Below the pieces are notes generated by a model. It had not been told where the DNA came from and made no database searches. It was given only the letters and a program-made list of their open reading frames with translations. A DNA stretch of 64,000 bases from Pezizomycotina sp. ARF18 (taxonomy: Eukaryota > Ascomycota): NCBI GenBank assembly GCA_002224055.1, contig AZLU01000187.1, positions 1 through 64,000 of the forward strand, written 5' to 3'. Positions 11,280 to 23,721 of this stretch are shown one piece after another; the stretch's first letter is position 1; the number at the start of each line of letters is the position of its first letter. The position numbers and the translations under genes were made by a program.

Positions 11280-12460
11280 GGAGTAGGGCCAGATTACCCC
11301 AATTTTGAAACCCCCACCGTATACTTCAGTACCTTTCACGAGCTTGAGGTGAAAAAAAGAAAATCAAAGTGTGCCCCATAATAATGATGCGCACGCTTGA
11401 GTTTGCAACCTTTCTTCTGAAATAGTGAGCTATTTAGAGAAAACTCGCGAGCTTGCCCAGTATCGTCGAAGTCCCAAACTTATAAGCGACACGATTAAGC
11501 TCTCTCTAATCAGGATACCTAGCTTGCCATAACTCCCCGTATCGAGGGCTGCTGTCCGACTATAAAAAAAGACCCAATCCCCAACCACAAGGGTTGCTTT
11601 CCACTAATATTACCCAAATTCATTTCGCTCAGATCTGTACCACGTTCTACATATAGGCACAATTCCCCACCTCCAGAATTTGCATATTCTAGATAGTCAT
11701 GGAGCATTGCCAAATGATATTAATTTTGGCAACAACTTTCTATCGCCTGCATGCTTATATTCGGAAGCCCGGGCGAAATGAGGAACCGCCTCTTCTAACG
11801 CAGTGAAACCGGGGACATGGTAACCGGGACATGGTACCCCCTTGAAACACTAGGAGTCAGGTTATTGAAATTGCGGGCCTTTCATGACCGAGGATCTTTG
11901 CCAACACTCCTCTAGGCTTTTGCTCTTAGTAGAAGGCTAATTTCGAGATATGGGACATGATTACAGCATCGGGAGCTGGAATAGGTTATAAAATGGAAAA
12001 GTGTCACCGATCTTGAAATAAATCCTACCGATGGAGATCGCAAATGCTTCACATATCCTCTCTTCATTTTTCTGCTTCCTGAATAACATTGGCCGAAAGA
12101 TATATGACCCAAATTATCGATATGAAGCCGAAACCATTATAAGAAAAAGAGGGCCGAAGGCGAAGAGCCAAACAACCAATTCAAGAGAGAAAAGATGGTA
12201 GACATCACATCTCAGCGAATTCGTTCAACTGTAATCGAACTATTCCGAATTTAATCTCAATGCTTCATGGGGGAACATGTGCCTGCGATTTTCTCAAGCC
12301 TGCTTGGTCCACGCTAACATAAAAGAACACTTATTCTGTGAGCCACATCTGAGCCAGAGGCAATATGCTTTTCAAATATCCCATAGTAACACTAACGACA
12401 AAATTCTACGGAATCCCGTGATTTAAAATCAAGACAGTTATCACTCAATCATACTCTCTT
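11280..12460. other. No recognisable gene
   Basis: Only ORFs under 70 residues occur, with no family pattern in either strand. A short imperfect repetition (ggggacatgg, ccgggacatgg) lies near 11811-11835. Confidence 0.45.
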
Positions 12461-12461
12461 A

Positions 12462-12925
12462 ATGTGCCGCAAATTAAGCATTTATATTGCCTGCGGCAGC
12501 AGGACTAGCCTGCCAATTGAAATGTTCGCGACATTTACCGAGCCTAGTCCTGAATGCAATTGCCCTAATATCAGGATCATGTGAGCCGCTTGATCAGTAA
12601 TATAGCCACGATGACGATGAGCAACGTAGGCAGTACTACAAGGAGTGTCGCGCCAGTCGTTGTGAAGATTGTCGAGAAAAGCAGAGGTGGACGACGGACC
12701 TCAATTCGAGGAGTACTCATAAGACTTGCTCAGCATATTTTTAACAGGAACTTTACCTTCGCGCCGAGGGAGACGGCTATGAAATTCTTCGCGGATGGCC
12801 TGGTCTTGCGGATGCTGTCTCTCATATACACCCAGAATATGACCGCAGATTATGGATTGTCCAGCTTAAGCAAGATTTCCAGTCGGATACTAGCAGCGAT
12901 TAAACCATTATCCTGCAACTCGTTG
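12462..12925 (+). pseudogene. MC-YY-C family copy 2
   Basis: The ATG at 12462 opens MCRKLSIYIACGS, followed by PECNCPN (the C-x-C pair), and the frame then stops. In another frame near 12645 the second cysteine cluster appears as YYKECRASRCEDCREKQRW with an asparagine-serine segment after it. Near 12870 a DRRLWIVQL strand gives the C-terminal aromatic motif. These three blocks occur in family order and at family spacing. A 138-residue frame at 12581-12997 overlaps the blocks but does not carry their motifs, so I treat it as a shadow. It is probably a pseudogene; the closest relative by eye is copy 3 at 13.5 kb. Confidence 0.5.
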
Positions 12926-13540
12926 CGAAATGTTATGTCCCTTATAATTGAAAGTTTCTGGTCAGCCTATCGTCATAGGTTAGGTTTAGATTTTTAGATA
13001 TTTACCCGTAGTTGATAACCAGAGCTCTAGACAATTTCTAATATATTTTTTTTTTCCACAAGTTCCAAAAATCGTATGCCCTTTCTAGAGCGGCCTAGCA
13101 ATATTTCAAAAGTGAACTTTCCCGTGGCTCGGTTCCAAAATAACCAAAGCAAAATAAAAATTAAACAAATAAAGAAATAGAGTAGGACGCAATGAAAAAG
13201 GGCATACAAGAACAAGACGAGCAGAAAGAACGCGAATTTAAGAGGCGTGGACGGGAATTTGATCTCACTGGACTTGTATTTCAGTGGAAGAGGAAGCCGC
13301 GAATTTGACCCCTATACTTTACTGCAAAGAAATACCCTTTCGCCCAAGATGAATGTCCATTTCTTTTAAGCTCGCAGAACTATGAAAGATATGCGAAGTA
13401 TTCGAAATCTATAAAAGACGGCCGCCACTCCTTCCAGGAAAGTATTCCTCTCCTACTCTATATCGCCTACTTATAGCGTCCCTAAAGGTAATACCTCTTA
13501 AATCTCTTAGTTTTAAAAACAGGTACATCCCATTATCACC

Positions 13541-13965
13541 ATGTGTCAAAATTACATGGTCTACTTCGCATGTCGCAGAAACCCCGAGACCCAATACGTT
13601 TTTTTCGCGGTATATTCTGTACGTGACCCGGCTGCGACTGCCCTGACGTGCAGATTATCCGCGCCCGCTCGCTGGGCCGTTATAGGTCTACAGATTGGGA
13701 AGACGCATACTGTATTACAAGCAATGCCGGATAAGCTGCACTGATTGTCGACGAAAGACGAGGTGGGCAATGGAACTTAATTCGAGGCTCGTTAGTCAGC
13801 AAGAGAAATACGCACTGATGGAGCGCATATTGAACCGGTTATATCCGGCAGACCAGTTCGTGAGAGATCCCTTGAGCAAGCACCTCAGCTCAATGGGGTG
13901 ATAAGGCCCCCTATCTAGACTATCAACGTCGATTGTGGGTTGTGGAGCTTCTGCCTCGCTCGCAG
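13541..13965 (+). pseudogene. MC-YY-C family copy 3
   Basis: The ATG at 13541 opens MCQNYMVYFACRRNP. The second cluster is in a different frame near 13710 (YYKQCRISCTDCRRKTRW), followed by a helix with RILNRLYPADQFVRDP. The aromatic C-terminal strand is near 13908 (YLDYQRRLWVVELLP). The cluster and C-terminal blocks are nearly the same as in copy 2, so copies 2 and 3 look like a recent tandem pair about 1.1 kb apart. Reading it as one protein needs frame changes, so it is either decayed or affected by sequence errors. Confidence 0.5.
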
Positions 13966-14626
13966 CAATAATCCCCCCCGTGATCTATTATGAACAGAAT
14001 CATGCTTGTATCAGGCAGTGCTCTAGACCTCGCTTATCTTTTGTCTCTGAGCGTGAATATCAGCGAATTCGAATTTAGGTCCTTAGGTTCAAGTATAGCA
14101 TTAGTTAGCGCTGTATTTTAATGAATTTTCATCAATACATGTTCGCAATATAACTGTTTCAGCTGGTGAATGCGCCAATATCTCTCAAACGCGATTTCCA
14201 TGAAGTAGTTCTGCACTCTTTATTGCTAGTCGTCAGACTAATTTGTCAAGCTCCCCCTCTCAATCCGATACTTCTTCTAGGAAACAGGTATTCACGACGA
14301 CTGAAGGTACAGTCACCAGTATTGGTGGAGTTCGAGGTTTATGTATTGCGCGATCCTAGGCTAGGGTGGTAAAGCTCATAAGCTCGGAGGGAAAAACTAA
14401 CTTAAGTCGGCCATTCGCGTCGCCTTAAGTTCTCGGATTACACGGCGACCACCATCGCGCCGCTTCGGCCATATCCAGAGCTTCACGTGGTCAGAGAGCT
14501 TAGTTTTAAATGACTTAAATCCCGTCCTCTTAAAACTCTCCACCGAACCACCAAGGTCGATCTCCACGATTTACCTCCTGCATTTCTGACTGGTTTCCCC
14601 GGAATTAACTACTATTTCCATCGCGT

Positions 14627-14656
14627 AAAGTTTAGATGGCAAAGTTTAGATGGCAT
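14627..14656. repeat. Short direct duplication
   Basis: The 14-base word AAAGTTTAGATGGC occurs twice in tandem. Nothing else in the 14.0-14.7 kb interval looks coding. Confidence 0.6.
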
Positions 14657-14746
14657 AGTAGTTCCATGTATACCGTTCAAGTGTTACCGCTAACCCGAGG
14701 GATCACTGTTGGGCGCAATGCAAGCGCTTTTTTTGTAATCTGAACT

Positions 14747-14785
14747 CTTTTTTATTTTATTTTATTTTATTTTATTTTATTTTTT
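14747..14785. repeat. TTTTA microsatellite
   Basis: Six to seven tandem copies of TTTTA lie in gene-free sequence. Confidence 0.85.
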
Positions 14786-15399
14786 GCTTTTCTGCTTAAC
14801 AAGAAAACAGTGATTTGAGAAAGTGAGAGAGTAAACCAGTGCTTGGTGTCTCGACCGTTGTTACTCACCTTAACGCCGTTGTATTCATATATATTCATGC
14901 GCGGTCGGAGCGGCAAAGGACGGGCCTTAATTAACCGACCGATTGGATACAAATTCAGACGCGAGACGCGAGACCTGCGAACTCTCCGCGTCTATCGGGA
15001 TAGCCGAAAAGCGATGCATTGGCTTATCTCCATTCAGGAGAGATAAATAAACGATAATATATCTATTGTCCGTCTCCAGGATGAAAACGTTTTAATGGAC
15101 ATACACCCGAAAGTCACAGTGCAGACTTTACCGGCACGATATTTGTTCCAGACGCCAATCTCATTTCCTGCGGGATGAATTTAAAGAGTACCGTTTTATA
15201 TAGAGTTACCAGTTATAATGCTACCGGGGCGTATACACCCATTAACCTTGGATATGATTCTGTCCTTGCACTACAGAAGTTTAGCCATCATGCCAGGCGT
15301 CATTGGGACGATCCAGCAGAATTCTCAGTCCAGAGAATCGAGGCGCCCGATAATTTGCTACGTTCGGAACAATCCACCTCTCCGGTCTGGGGCTAGAAA

Positions 15400-15763
15400 T
15401 GGCTTGTATCGAAGGCGAGGGATGTGGTTAATCCTTGCTCTACGGTTCCCCTAGCGTTCAGTATAGCGATAGATCTCAGATAAGACCTCTTCTGCCTCGC
15501 TGTGGTCCTGGTTGAGTTCATCATATGGCAATCACGAACGCCAAATGGCCGGTAAAGCATGCAATTTTCTGGGCACGACCAGTAGGAAGTAGCATCGTCA
15601 TCATGGTAAGTGGGGCGGCCTTTCCGAGCCAGCGCGCCGCGTAAGTGGTATTACGGTGGCATCTGCAGTCATTCAGCCTTTCCTCGTAGATTCTGCCAAA
15701 CTGGGACCATAAATCGGGCCTACCCATGACACACTGCATGTAGAGAGTAATGCGCTTGCACAT
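15400..15763 (-). pseudogene. MC-YY-C family copy 4 (reverse orientation)
   Basis: The ATG at 15763 (minus) opens MCKRITLYMQCVMGRPDLW and continues to NDCRCHRN, matching the family's N-terminal block and its C-x-C pair at the expected distance. Past about residue 45 the frame loses the pattern. A neighbouring frame offers CPENC and an NSTRT stretch that could be the second cluster and the asparagine-serine segment. This is one of two left-half copies on the minus strand. Decayed. Confidence 0.42.
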
Positions 15764-16043
15764 GGTTGGTTGTGATTATCGCAAGGTTTTTATTTTCTAA
15801 ACTTTCAAGATTGTTAGCGTAGATATCAATTTTCTAGGTCAGAATTGATGCTGGGAGAAAAATAAATATATCTTAGTGGGAGGGTTGGTTAACAATTGAA
15901 AAGTCTACCGTAGCTCAATATATAACGGTCATTGTAGTCTTCCAGGAATAGCATTTCTTTATCAATCAGACTGAGAGACAAGATATTAAGTATTGCGTTT
16001 CCTAGTAGAAGACAAACTCTAGTTCTATTATCGGTCGCATAGC

Positions 16044-16256
16044 TCAAGTTTCAATACCCAATTGATCATCATGTATTTGCACAATCTGCAATATAGGTTG
16101 ATGTCGACCGCTGACTCGGCAATCACAAGAGGGCTTAAATTGGCGAACTTCTTCAGAGGGAACAAGAGAAATATCAACCAGAGTATTAAGCTCGAGTTTG
16201 CCCATCACCAATAGGACCCATGGGCGTTGACGCATGAGCTCTAGATTTGCCCACAT
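16044..16256 (-). pseudogene. MC-YY-C family fragment
   Basis: A 70-residue minus-strand frame contains FKPSCDCRVSGRHQPILQIV, which resembles the second cysteine cluster plus following strand of the intact copy at 41.1 kb (YNPACDCVNCREASRIVI). The N-terminal Met-Cys block is not visible upstream. It is a weak fragment, reported because of position and motif. Confidence 0.28.
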
Positions 16257-16489
16257 ATGAAATCATTGTAGTGCCAATGACTAGTTTTGCAGTACCAAGA
16301 GGTATAATATGAATTCATCGTAGTTTGAATAATATGTTCTGCATGGCTCCCCTCTATGTTAGTTAATGCTGATCCTATTCTTATAATTATTAAATATTTA
16401 CTTTCCTGATTTTTTTTTTCGGTTTCTTTAAAGTTTATTTACCTTTTATTCTTTTTTTACTTTCGATACTTCGCAAACACCAGTCAAAG

Positions 16490-16960
16490 CGTACCAACAC
16501 GCGGACGGTAATCAACCCTTGCCAAAAGGCACGATACCTCGCGCGGTCAAATGGTACTCATTGAAGGCTCAGACAACTGCCGCGAGGCAAGCTCATGACC
16601 GCGAGACTGTGTCGCAGCAAGATAGAAGAGCGCAACGAGGCTTTCGAAGCCATCCAATCCAAATAACTCGAATGGACGGTTTATGCCAAGAGCTAGTCAC
16701 TCAAAAGAGCAAGGATGACTAAAGTGAGCGTTTGGAGCAGGATATGGGACAGAGAAACGTAAGGTGGAGTTTTTGCAACAGAACATCAAGGATGGTAAAG
16801 GGCAAATAAAGCAAGTAATGGGTAAATATTGTACAAGGGAAAAGGGATAAGGAAAAACGGACACAGGGGAACATAGTGCAAGAGACACAGGGATATCGTA
16901 GAGCCGCAATTGAGAAACAAGGACGGGGCAATTGCAAACAAAATGAATAGCCGATAAAAT
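16490..16960 (+). pseudogene. Coiled-coil family copy 6
   Basis: Plus-strand sequence is purine rich and encodes charged helix across three frames: SKIEERNEAFEAIQSK near 16620, then EFLQQNIKDGKGQIKQVMGK near 16770, then KRDKEKRTQGNIVQETQGY near 16840. The style and composition match the array at 0.1-3.7 kb and the copy at 33.2 kb. Frame jumps suggest a pseudogene. Confidence 0.35.
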
Positions 16961-17124
16961 AACTGAATAACAATAAATTAAAATAATCTCCAAGCAATGC
17001 ACCAGAATGGGAAAGTTTATGACAGGCCGGCATTGGGGCAGGAATATCGATAAGAGCCCGTGCTTAGAACAGGCTAGAGAGGGATGTTCTAATCTGCAAG
17101 GGACTTAAAGTAAGAGGACGTCAT

Positions 17125-18420
17125 CAAATTAGCTCCATGAAGATGAAATTCGCGGCTACTTTCCATTGGCAAAATATTCCATAGAGGTTCCAGTTCTTGA
17201 TTTTGCTTAATCCGTTCCATAATATTACGCGATAGCCACGCGCGCAGGTGCAGCTGCGAGACGAGTGGCTACGTTTGGTCCTCCGGTTTGGTTCCTTTGT
17301 CTGAGCCTGTATTCCGATGTGAAGCCCTGGAATGTGATACCATTAATGAAAGTCCGATGAGTACAACGAGAAGGCCGGCGGAAAGTAAACGGGAGGATAT
17401 ATGGTTTCACTTACCGAGAAGAATGTTGCGGTCTTGCACGAAGAGTCCCCTCTAGAGGCACCCTCGAGGGTGTCATAGTGTAGATCAAAAGGGTCGCCTT
17501 TTCTGCAGCTGAGGGTTATAGATGCCTGCAGAAAATCCTCCTGAACCTTCCGGTAGATATTGATCGCATCCCAGGGAAAAGGGCCTCAGCTCGCTAGGCA
17601 ACTTGTTTTCTGTTGAGGTGACCGCATACTCCACTCTCGCCTTGTGCCATGCAGGTGCGTTACCGTTGAAAGTGATTAGATCTGCGTTTCCCTCGTAATT
17701 TCCGGCGGATTCGTCGCCATATCGTCCTCCGGACCCCGGGAATTATGTTTCGTCTGGAGTATACAGAAATCCTGGCTTGCGGAATTGCTTCGTCGGGCGT
17801 ACAGTCCCACTCGGTTGCTCTTGATAACCGCGGTAGTGGCATTTTACGATGAGCTCGATCCCTCCAGGCCACTCCCCTGCAGCCAACAAAGCCCTCCCAA
17901 CTTCGCCAGAGCCGCTAGCGCCGTAAATTCTACAATACCAATGGAAAACAAATCTATGTTAGAAAACTATATCAGCGGACCTTTATCGTACTAGAGGGGT
18001 TCAGTGATTCAGACTGACTGCATGTTGTAGAGTTTTGAGTCATCCGGTCCGCGAAATGTGTGCGAGACGGCTACGAAGCAGCCACGACCCAAATATACCG
18101 TGTTGGCGCATTGCTTGAAGGTTTCTTTCAGATCGTCCTAGCTTGTGAATTGAACCCCAAGGACAAATACGGACGTTTCTGCCGTATATAAGCCCGTTTC
18201 ATGTAATAACTTTCCACTTCGGAGTCCGAGGTTTTACGCGGCTTCTGAGCCGCAGGTGGTGTCCAAGGACAAGCCTCTCCTCTTTCGCACCGTCCACCGC
18301 CTTGGCGTTCTGGTACGCTGCAGCCCCAGGTTCTATGCTCAACCAAAGAACAAAGTCAGCGTGCGAGACCATTGATAGAGCGGTATTGCAATTAAATAAA
18401 CATTCAGAAAACAAAAGTCA
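17125..18420 (-). pseudogene. Trypsin-like serine peptidase paralogue A
   Basis: Read on the minus strand, the blocks come in family order. An N-terminal segment has SIEPGAAAYQNAKAV (about 18330). A strand with SVFVLGVQF precedes TVYLGRGCFVAVSHTF, where the His is the presumed catalytic base (about 18060). ADLITFNG follows as the probable Asp region (about 17670), and LEGASRGD as the nucleophile Ser region (about 17455). After a GTAAGT...CCAG intron comes LHIG and a helix with LRAWLSRNIMER. This is the trypsin/chymotrypsin fold order His-Asp-Ser. The usual GxSGG is changed to GASRGD. Several frame changes occur between blocks. It shares the GAAAY segment with paralogue C, so A and C look like sisters. 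Substrate and location unknown. Confidence 0.55.
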
Positions 18421-18429
18421 AAATGGCAT

Positions 18430-19330
18430 TTCGACGCACTAAACGCGCTCCTAAGTGTGTATTCATCCATCGGCACCCTGTTATTTTCGGGAGAATCAAA
18501 CGTCAACAGCGGATATCGGACAAATTAACGACCACGATCGCTGTAGCATAGTCACGGAGTGCAAAACTCTCCAATATGCAGCGTTGGAGATGACGATTCG
18601 AGAAAAATTCTTCGTGCACTCGGAAGTCTTGTATATGAGAGGGAGGAGCGGCTAAATCGGGAGTGAGAGAAAGAGAGCTGATAGTCGATGCGACGCCTCG
18701 AAGAGTCTACAGAGAGCAGACTGTGGCTCCGAAGATAGCAAAAAAATCAGAAGGTAAAGCTCAAGAAAGAAAGCTATGGCACAAGAGAAAGAACGGGTAG
18801 AGGAGGATGAGAAGCCAATTGACAAGATACAAACAATAGAGATGGCAAGGGAAAAGAGCAAATATAGAAAAAGTAGTAGGGATGGAGATGGTTTGCGAAA
18901 GTAAAAGTTAGAAGGCGAGAAATCGGCTATATAGGTTGCGTAGGCAGCTCTTGAGAGCTTTAGTGTACGATTTAAAAAAAAAAAAAAAAGCATGAAGCCT
19001 AGCACAATGATCATCGTTCACATAGATGCAAGTTTTATTTCCAAACAAAGATAAATTCTAGACACTGGGGAATTTGACATGAGAACATATAGCGCTACTA
19101 AACCTGCCTGATGCCCTCCGACTGAGTGCTCGTTTCCGTTCTACAAAGCGTTCAGAAAAGTACCAATTTATGGGGGAAAAAATATTATATCGTCTCTCTA
19201 AGGGAAAGAAATGTTTTCTCTTGATGGCCCAAGAAGATATCTGCAAAACATCGAGAGATTGAAAATAATACCCAAGCTAAGAAATAGTAAACTTCCGACG
19301 ATCTTCGGCTGAAGAGTCACATTAAGCTTT
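18430..19330. other. Spacer with a purine-rich helix-coding stretch
   Basis: From about 18650 to 18970 the plus strand is purine rich and could encode charged helix (EKERVEEDEKPIDKIQTIEM) in broken frames. It may be a seventh decayed coiled-coil copy. The remainder shows nothing recognisable. Confidence 0.25.
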
Positions 19331-19335
19331 CTGTA

Positions 19336-20752
19336 TTATTTTCCCGTCCTAGCGGAGATTCGGAGGTTACGTGAGAAACTTCGTCCATGCTTGTGTAATT
19401 TCTTGTCCGAAATAATGGCCGGCAAAACCTCCGTCGCAAACCACGGCTTTAGATCATCTTGCGACAAGCTATCAGCTAAGCTGAGATCAGTCTTCTTGAC
19501 CTTCTCCTTCGTCGCTGAGCTTCCTAGATGGATTCCTGCAACAACCCGCAATAGTAAAACAAAAACAAGAATGCCTGTTAGTAAATGTCCGCTCCACTTG
19601 AGTACCGTAGAGCTCGAGACGAAAGTCCGTACCTATCAGCTCCCTAGTCCTCTTCCTGAACACCCACCGCCAGAAGAACCCGGCAACGACGATATGATAT
19701 GCACCAGCAGGGGCCCGCCCTCAAAGACTTTAGGCTCGTGATGATTCACGTAATCCCCTTCCTCCACGAATCCTGTAGATGCACACCTTCTGAGCGGGTG
19801 CAGCGTGGCGACGCAGAGATGGAAGTTGCCGTAAGGGAGCTTGTCGAGCTCGGCGTAGCGTCTATTGGTCACAGGCGTAGGTACGGGTCCGGCGTTGTAC
19901 ACCGTCAAATTCGCTTCGGATTGATTACTGATAGCAGCAGCTGGAATAGCGGCGATAGAATTCGAGGGAGCCTTTCCGATACATTGCAATAAACAGATAT
20001 CGTCTTTTCTGGTGATTGTCTCCGTGCTTAGCAGGGCGCGTGTCGTTGCGTCTGTTTTGCCCGCTGTGAACGCGTGCAAGACGATGCGTACCTTGCGGCT
20101 GCCGGAAGACGTCCACGAGCACGTCCACGAGCGAGGGATTCCGGATCGAACTTGCTCACTTGCTCCGCGACAGCGCGATTATCCTGTACATTCGGCGCTA
20201 TAAGTTAGCGTTCATTTCTTGAAAAGGAACACTACAGGCGCTTAAAAGCGAAAAAAAAGTGATGGAAAAGAAAGTTTGCACCTGTGACTTACTCCAAATC
20301 GCACTTATCCCACTCGCCAGACTGCTGAAAGCTGCTCGAAGTGGTAAGAAACATGCTGTTACCAATGTACACTGCGTTTCCCTGCTTGCAGATTACTCCC
20401 TCGGGATCGTCCCTGAGCGCCCAGCGTATACCAAGGACGAACGTCGAGCTCGCTGGCGATTTAACAAGACCGAGGATGGCGGGAGACGGAAGGTTTTTGG
20501 AGCGTGGGGTCGACGTCCGCAATCAGCTGGTGCATGCCTAGCTAGGTCGTCGCCGGGAGTATAACTTGAGCTTCGCCTGAGGCCATGTAGCAGGGGACCT
20601 GAGGCGGGGCAGGCACGCCGATAGCTAAGGCAGGCGATGATGATAATTACAGGTTGCATTTGAACGGGAGTATGGAGCCTTCAAGGCCGAAGGGGCAACA
20701 GAGAGAATAAAAACTCACCGAACAAGACGTCGTGAACGAGATTTGGATTCAT
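19336..20752 (-). CDS. Trypsin-like serine peptidase paralogue B, His lost
   Basis: The start at 20752 gives MNPNLVHDVLF, then a GTGAGT intron, then AIGVPAPP and a segment with a Pro-Gly-Asp-Asp-like turn that D shares. STFVLGIRW leads to NAVYIGNSMFLTTSSSF, which aligns with the His block (LTASHLF in C) but has Ser where the His should be. Right after WDKCDLE is a GTAAGT donor at the same place as in C. RKDDICLLQ supplies the Asp, and SLPGSSGGG (about 19670) the nucleophile. A second intron separates this from GIHLGSSAT and a C-terminal helical tail to 19336. There is no clear signal peptide. With the base missing, normal serine-peptidase chemistry is unlikely. Some frame changes remain, so it may be a pseudoenzyme or a pseudogene. 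Confidence 0.55.
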
Positions 20753-20759
20753 GGGCCAA

Positions 20760-21370
20760 ATCCTCTTTTTTGGAACGCTTTGGAGCATTTGGCTTCTTTC
20801 CGAAGACCGATATGTCTGATTTTTTCTTCGATATGACTACGATGATCGATGGTTTGCAAAGTAGAGACTACTAAGGCGTCCATTACGTTGGCGTGAAATA
20901 TTAGATTGAGAAATTGAGGCAGAAAGCTTAGAATTTTGTATAGGCATTTATTTTTCTTTCTGGCTTGACAAGTCCGATCCAATTTTACAGGCAAACACAG
21001 CGATGCATTGATAAGCAAGCATATCTGTAGGAGGAGATGGCTATGGATCGGAAGGCGTTAGAAATCTATCGTGGTGTGTAATCTGCAGCAGTGATGCCAA
21101 TACAGCTCTCGTTTATATTTAGCGATAGCATCTTCCGTTTCGCTTTCCGTTACGATCCTTGGCTTTTTTCTACCTTTTTTTTTCTCTCTGAATAACCTAA
21201 TTTGCCGCCAGACGGCGCCAATTTCGCTACCTCCAAGCGGATTCTCTAGCTAGCGAGCGCGGCTGCGAGCGACTAAACAAAAATAAACAAAAATAAAATC
21301 GTTTCCAAACATCATATAATCCCCATCCCTCAATAGGTATCTATATCTCAGATGCCTCGGCTGCACGAAA
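20760..21370. other. No recognisable gene
   Basis: A spacer between peptidase paralogues B and C. The short ORFs lack family motifs. A near-tandem AAACAAAAAT word repeats around 21274-21295. Confidence 0.45.
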
Positions 21371-21378
21371 TTTGGCAT

Positions 21379-22745
21379 CTATCTCGCATTCGCAAAATCG
21401 GACCAAAGGACTTCTAGGGCTCTATCGTCTCGAACAAAACCTAATACATTCTCGCACAACCACTCTTTAAGGTCGCCTTGGTATAGTCGGACCGCCACGT
21501 TTCTGTCTTCGGGAAGTAAGCTCTCCTTTTTTCCTGTGCGGCCGACGTGGATGGCTTGCCAAAGGTTAGCGTTAAAAGTCTCCCCCTGAAAAGGCTCGGT
21601 GAATTCCGTCGACTCTATGATTGAATAACCTTTCAGTACTCACCCAGCAGCATATTCTCCCCTCCTTGAAGAGGCCGCCTCCTGAGGCTCCAGTGAGGGT
21701 CGACATCGTATAGAAATATAGCGGTCCATCACGCAACAGCTCCGGTTTGTGCAGCTCGTGGAGGCGTCCTTGCTTGATATCTCCCGTGGAAATAGATCTT
21801 AAGCAGGGAAATAACTCCTCGGATCGGCTCTGCACTAACCCATAGTCCATAAAGGGCTCATACACCTTTGCCGTGGCCTCGGTGGGCGGGGCCCATTATA
21901 TACCACCAAGTCCGCCGCACCTTCGTAGCCCGCGCTCTTGCGCGGTGGGTTTGTGGCTTTATCATTTGTTGGAGCTTGGTCCGGATGTCTCGTTCTAAGC
22001 AGATATCATGCTCGACGGGAATGCCTTTGTCGTCGCGGATTGCTCCGGAGTCGTTTATGTTGATATCTCGCAGGTAGTGCTTATGAATGCGAAGCTCGAT
22101 GCTGTTATCGAGTAACCTAAATACGAGTTTTCCCACATCAACTTTATTGCTCGAACTGATTGCGTGGACACTTTATGAAGAAGGAGAGAAGCTTTAGCAT
22201 CCCCGCGTAGCATCGCCGACGCTTGGGAGAGGGTAATCAAGAACTTACCTTAATTTGCAGTCCTTCCAGTCATCCCGGTCATCCCACTCCTCGGGTTTCA
22301 CAAATAGATGAGAAGCGGTCAGGAAAAGGCCACTTCCCAAATATACAGCATTAGCCATTCTGCACTGAAACCGTCCTTCCTTGCCCAAAATCAGGATCCC
22401 CACCATAAAAACAGCCGACTCGGTGGGGTAAAACCCAACCTTTCTGTATTCTGCCTCGCAATACCGGTCCGAAGTCCTTCTTGGGTCTGGGTTCGGGCTT
22501 AAAATTTATCATCAGAGCTTCCCGATTAACCCCGGTACGGCCTTCGCAATTTCATAGGCCGCAGCACCTCTCTCTATTGACCAGTAGTCGTTAGCAAAAC
22601 GCAGAGAAATCTAAGTTAGAGTTTTGGGCTTATTACGCCAACGGCTAAACAAGGAGATACATACCAAATGCGCTTTGCGGTGCGTACTCGTAGGTCGGAG
22701 CCATCGTTTGGGAGATGCCCGATGCTAGTCCCAACAAGCCTGGAG
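21379..22745 (-). CDS. Trypsin-like serine peptidase paralogue C, triad complete
   Basis: This is the best-preserved paralogue. The order is: N-terminal segment with SIERGAAAYEIAKAV, ESAVFMVGIL, NAVYLGSGLFLTASHLF with the catalytic His (about 22310), an intron from GTAAGT near 22247, EHDICLE with the Asp (about 22000), and MSTLTGASGGGLF with the nucleophile Ser (about 21680). A second intron (GTGAGT to CAG) follows. The last exon has AIHVGRTGKKE, the usual strand after the GxSGG loop, and ends FANAR-stop at 21379. The order is that of S1/Trypsin_2-type peptidases (family from general knowledge). The C-terminal region is longer than a minimal trypsin domain and shared by the array. One frame change remains near 21860, and the 5' end is uncertain. 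No signal peptide is seen, so an intracellular role is possible. Confidence 0.6.
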
Positions 22746-22749
22746 CCTA

Positions 22750-23715
22750 AATGCAATATATTTTATGAGGTGCTTTGAAAGGTCTCTGCGCGTAATGAAT
22801 CTACCGTCCTATGAAAAGAAAAGAAGAAAATCGTAAAAAGAATGATCGGTATAATGTGCTTCGATAGGAGGATTGGTTATCTGCGCTTTGCCGAGAAAGC
22901 TAAGTCCTTACTAGGGTCTTTCTACTGTACGGTCACGGTCCAGCTAAACTAGAAGCGATACGAACGAGTGCGAGTTCAGGGAGGTTTCCAAAATAATGGG
23001 CGCGGAATGGGGAATGCACTGGTAATAAGGATCAAAGACAACGGGTCAGAGGAGGCGAGGGTAACTGGAAAGCTATGGGATAAAACGAGTATTAGTTTAT
23101 ATGTACGATATACGACCAGGGGTATAAAATAGCCAAAGAGCTTTCGTCTACTCGACACAGAAGAAAAATAGAGAAAGTGTAGCGAAGCTGGACTGTCTAT
23201 TTATATAAATTTATGCAGGTAGAGGCTCCCTAATTTGTAGTCAACTGGAAAGTTGTTTCATGCAAGTAGAAAGAGACGTTGGTTTTAGACTAGAGAAAGA
23301 ATCGCGTCTTTCCGTATATCATTCATGTTTAACTCATCCATTGTATTCTTTCTATTCTTCTTCGACATGGGTTTACTTGTATATATCTCAAAAGGGGATC
23401 CGGCGATCAGACTCCCGTTTCTAGTTTCGTCACAATGAGACGAAACCGCAGAGTAAAGATGAAGAAAATGCCTTCGTTACATTTCGGCTCATCGGTTGCT
23501 CGCTTAAGAATTTTCGATTCGTTACCTATCGCTAATTTCTAATGTAGGGGCCCTCAGTTTTAATTTTAATGATCAAGTTATTTATCAATTTATTTTATTT
23601 TTCGGTCTCTATATCGTCGAAGCTCCCTCTCCCCCTTTTTCTCTTTCCAGAGTTCACAGCTCTTCAAAGTGATTCCCTTTCTATCAGAAGTTTGCGACCT
23701 AACGCACCTAGTCGC
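22750..23715. other. No recognisable gene
   Basis: A spacer between peptidase paralogues C and D. It is AT-leaning with short ORFs only. An upstream exon of paralogue C could lie in the first 100 bases. Confidence 0.4.
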
Positions 23716-23721
23716 ACAGGC

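Noticed and set aside
12581-12997. 138-residue plus-strand ORF
   Set aside because: It overlaps MC-YY-C copy 2 in a frame without the family motifs; treated as a shadow.
19391-19741. 116-residue plus-strand ORF
   Set aside because: Antisense to the conserved C-terminal exon of peptidase paralogue B.
20393-20659. Hydrophobic N-terminus MQPVIIIIACLSY as a signal peptide for peptidase paralogue B
   Set aside because: The alignable start (MNPNLVHDVLF at 20752 with a GTGAGT intron) matches the exon layout of paralogue D better, and this stretch falls inside the intron.
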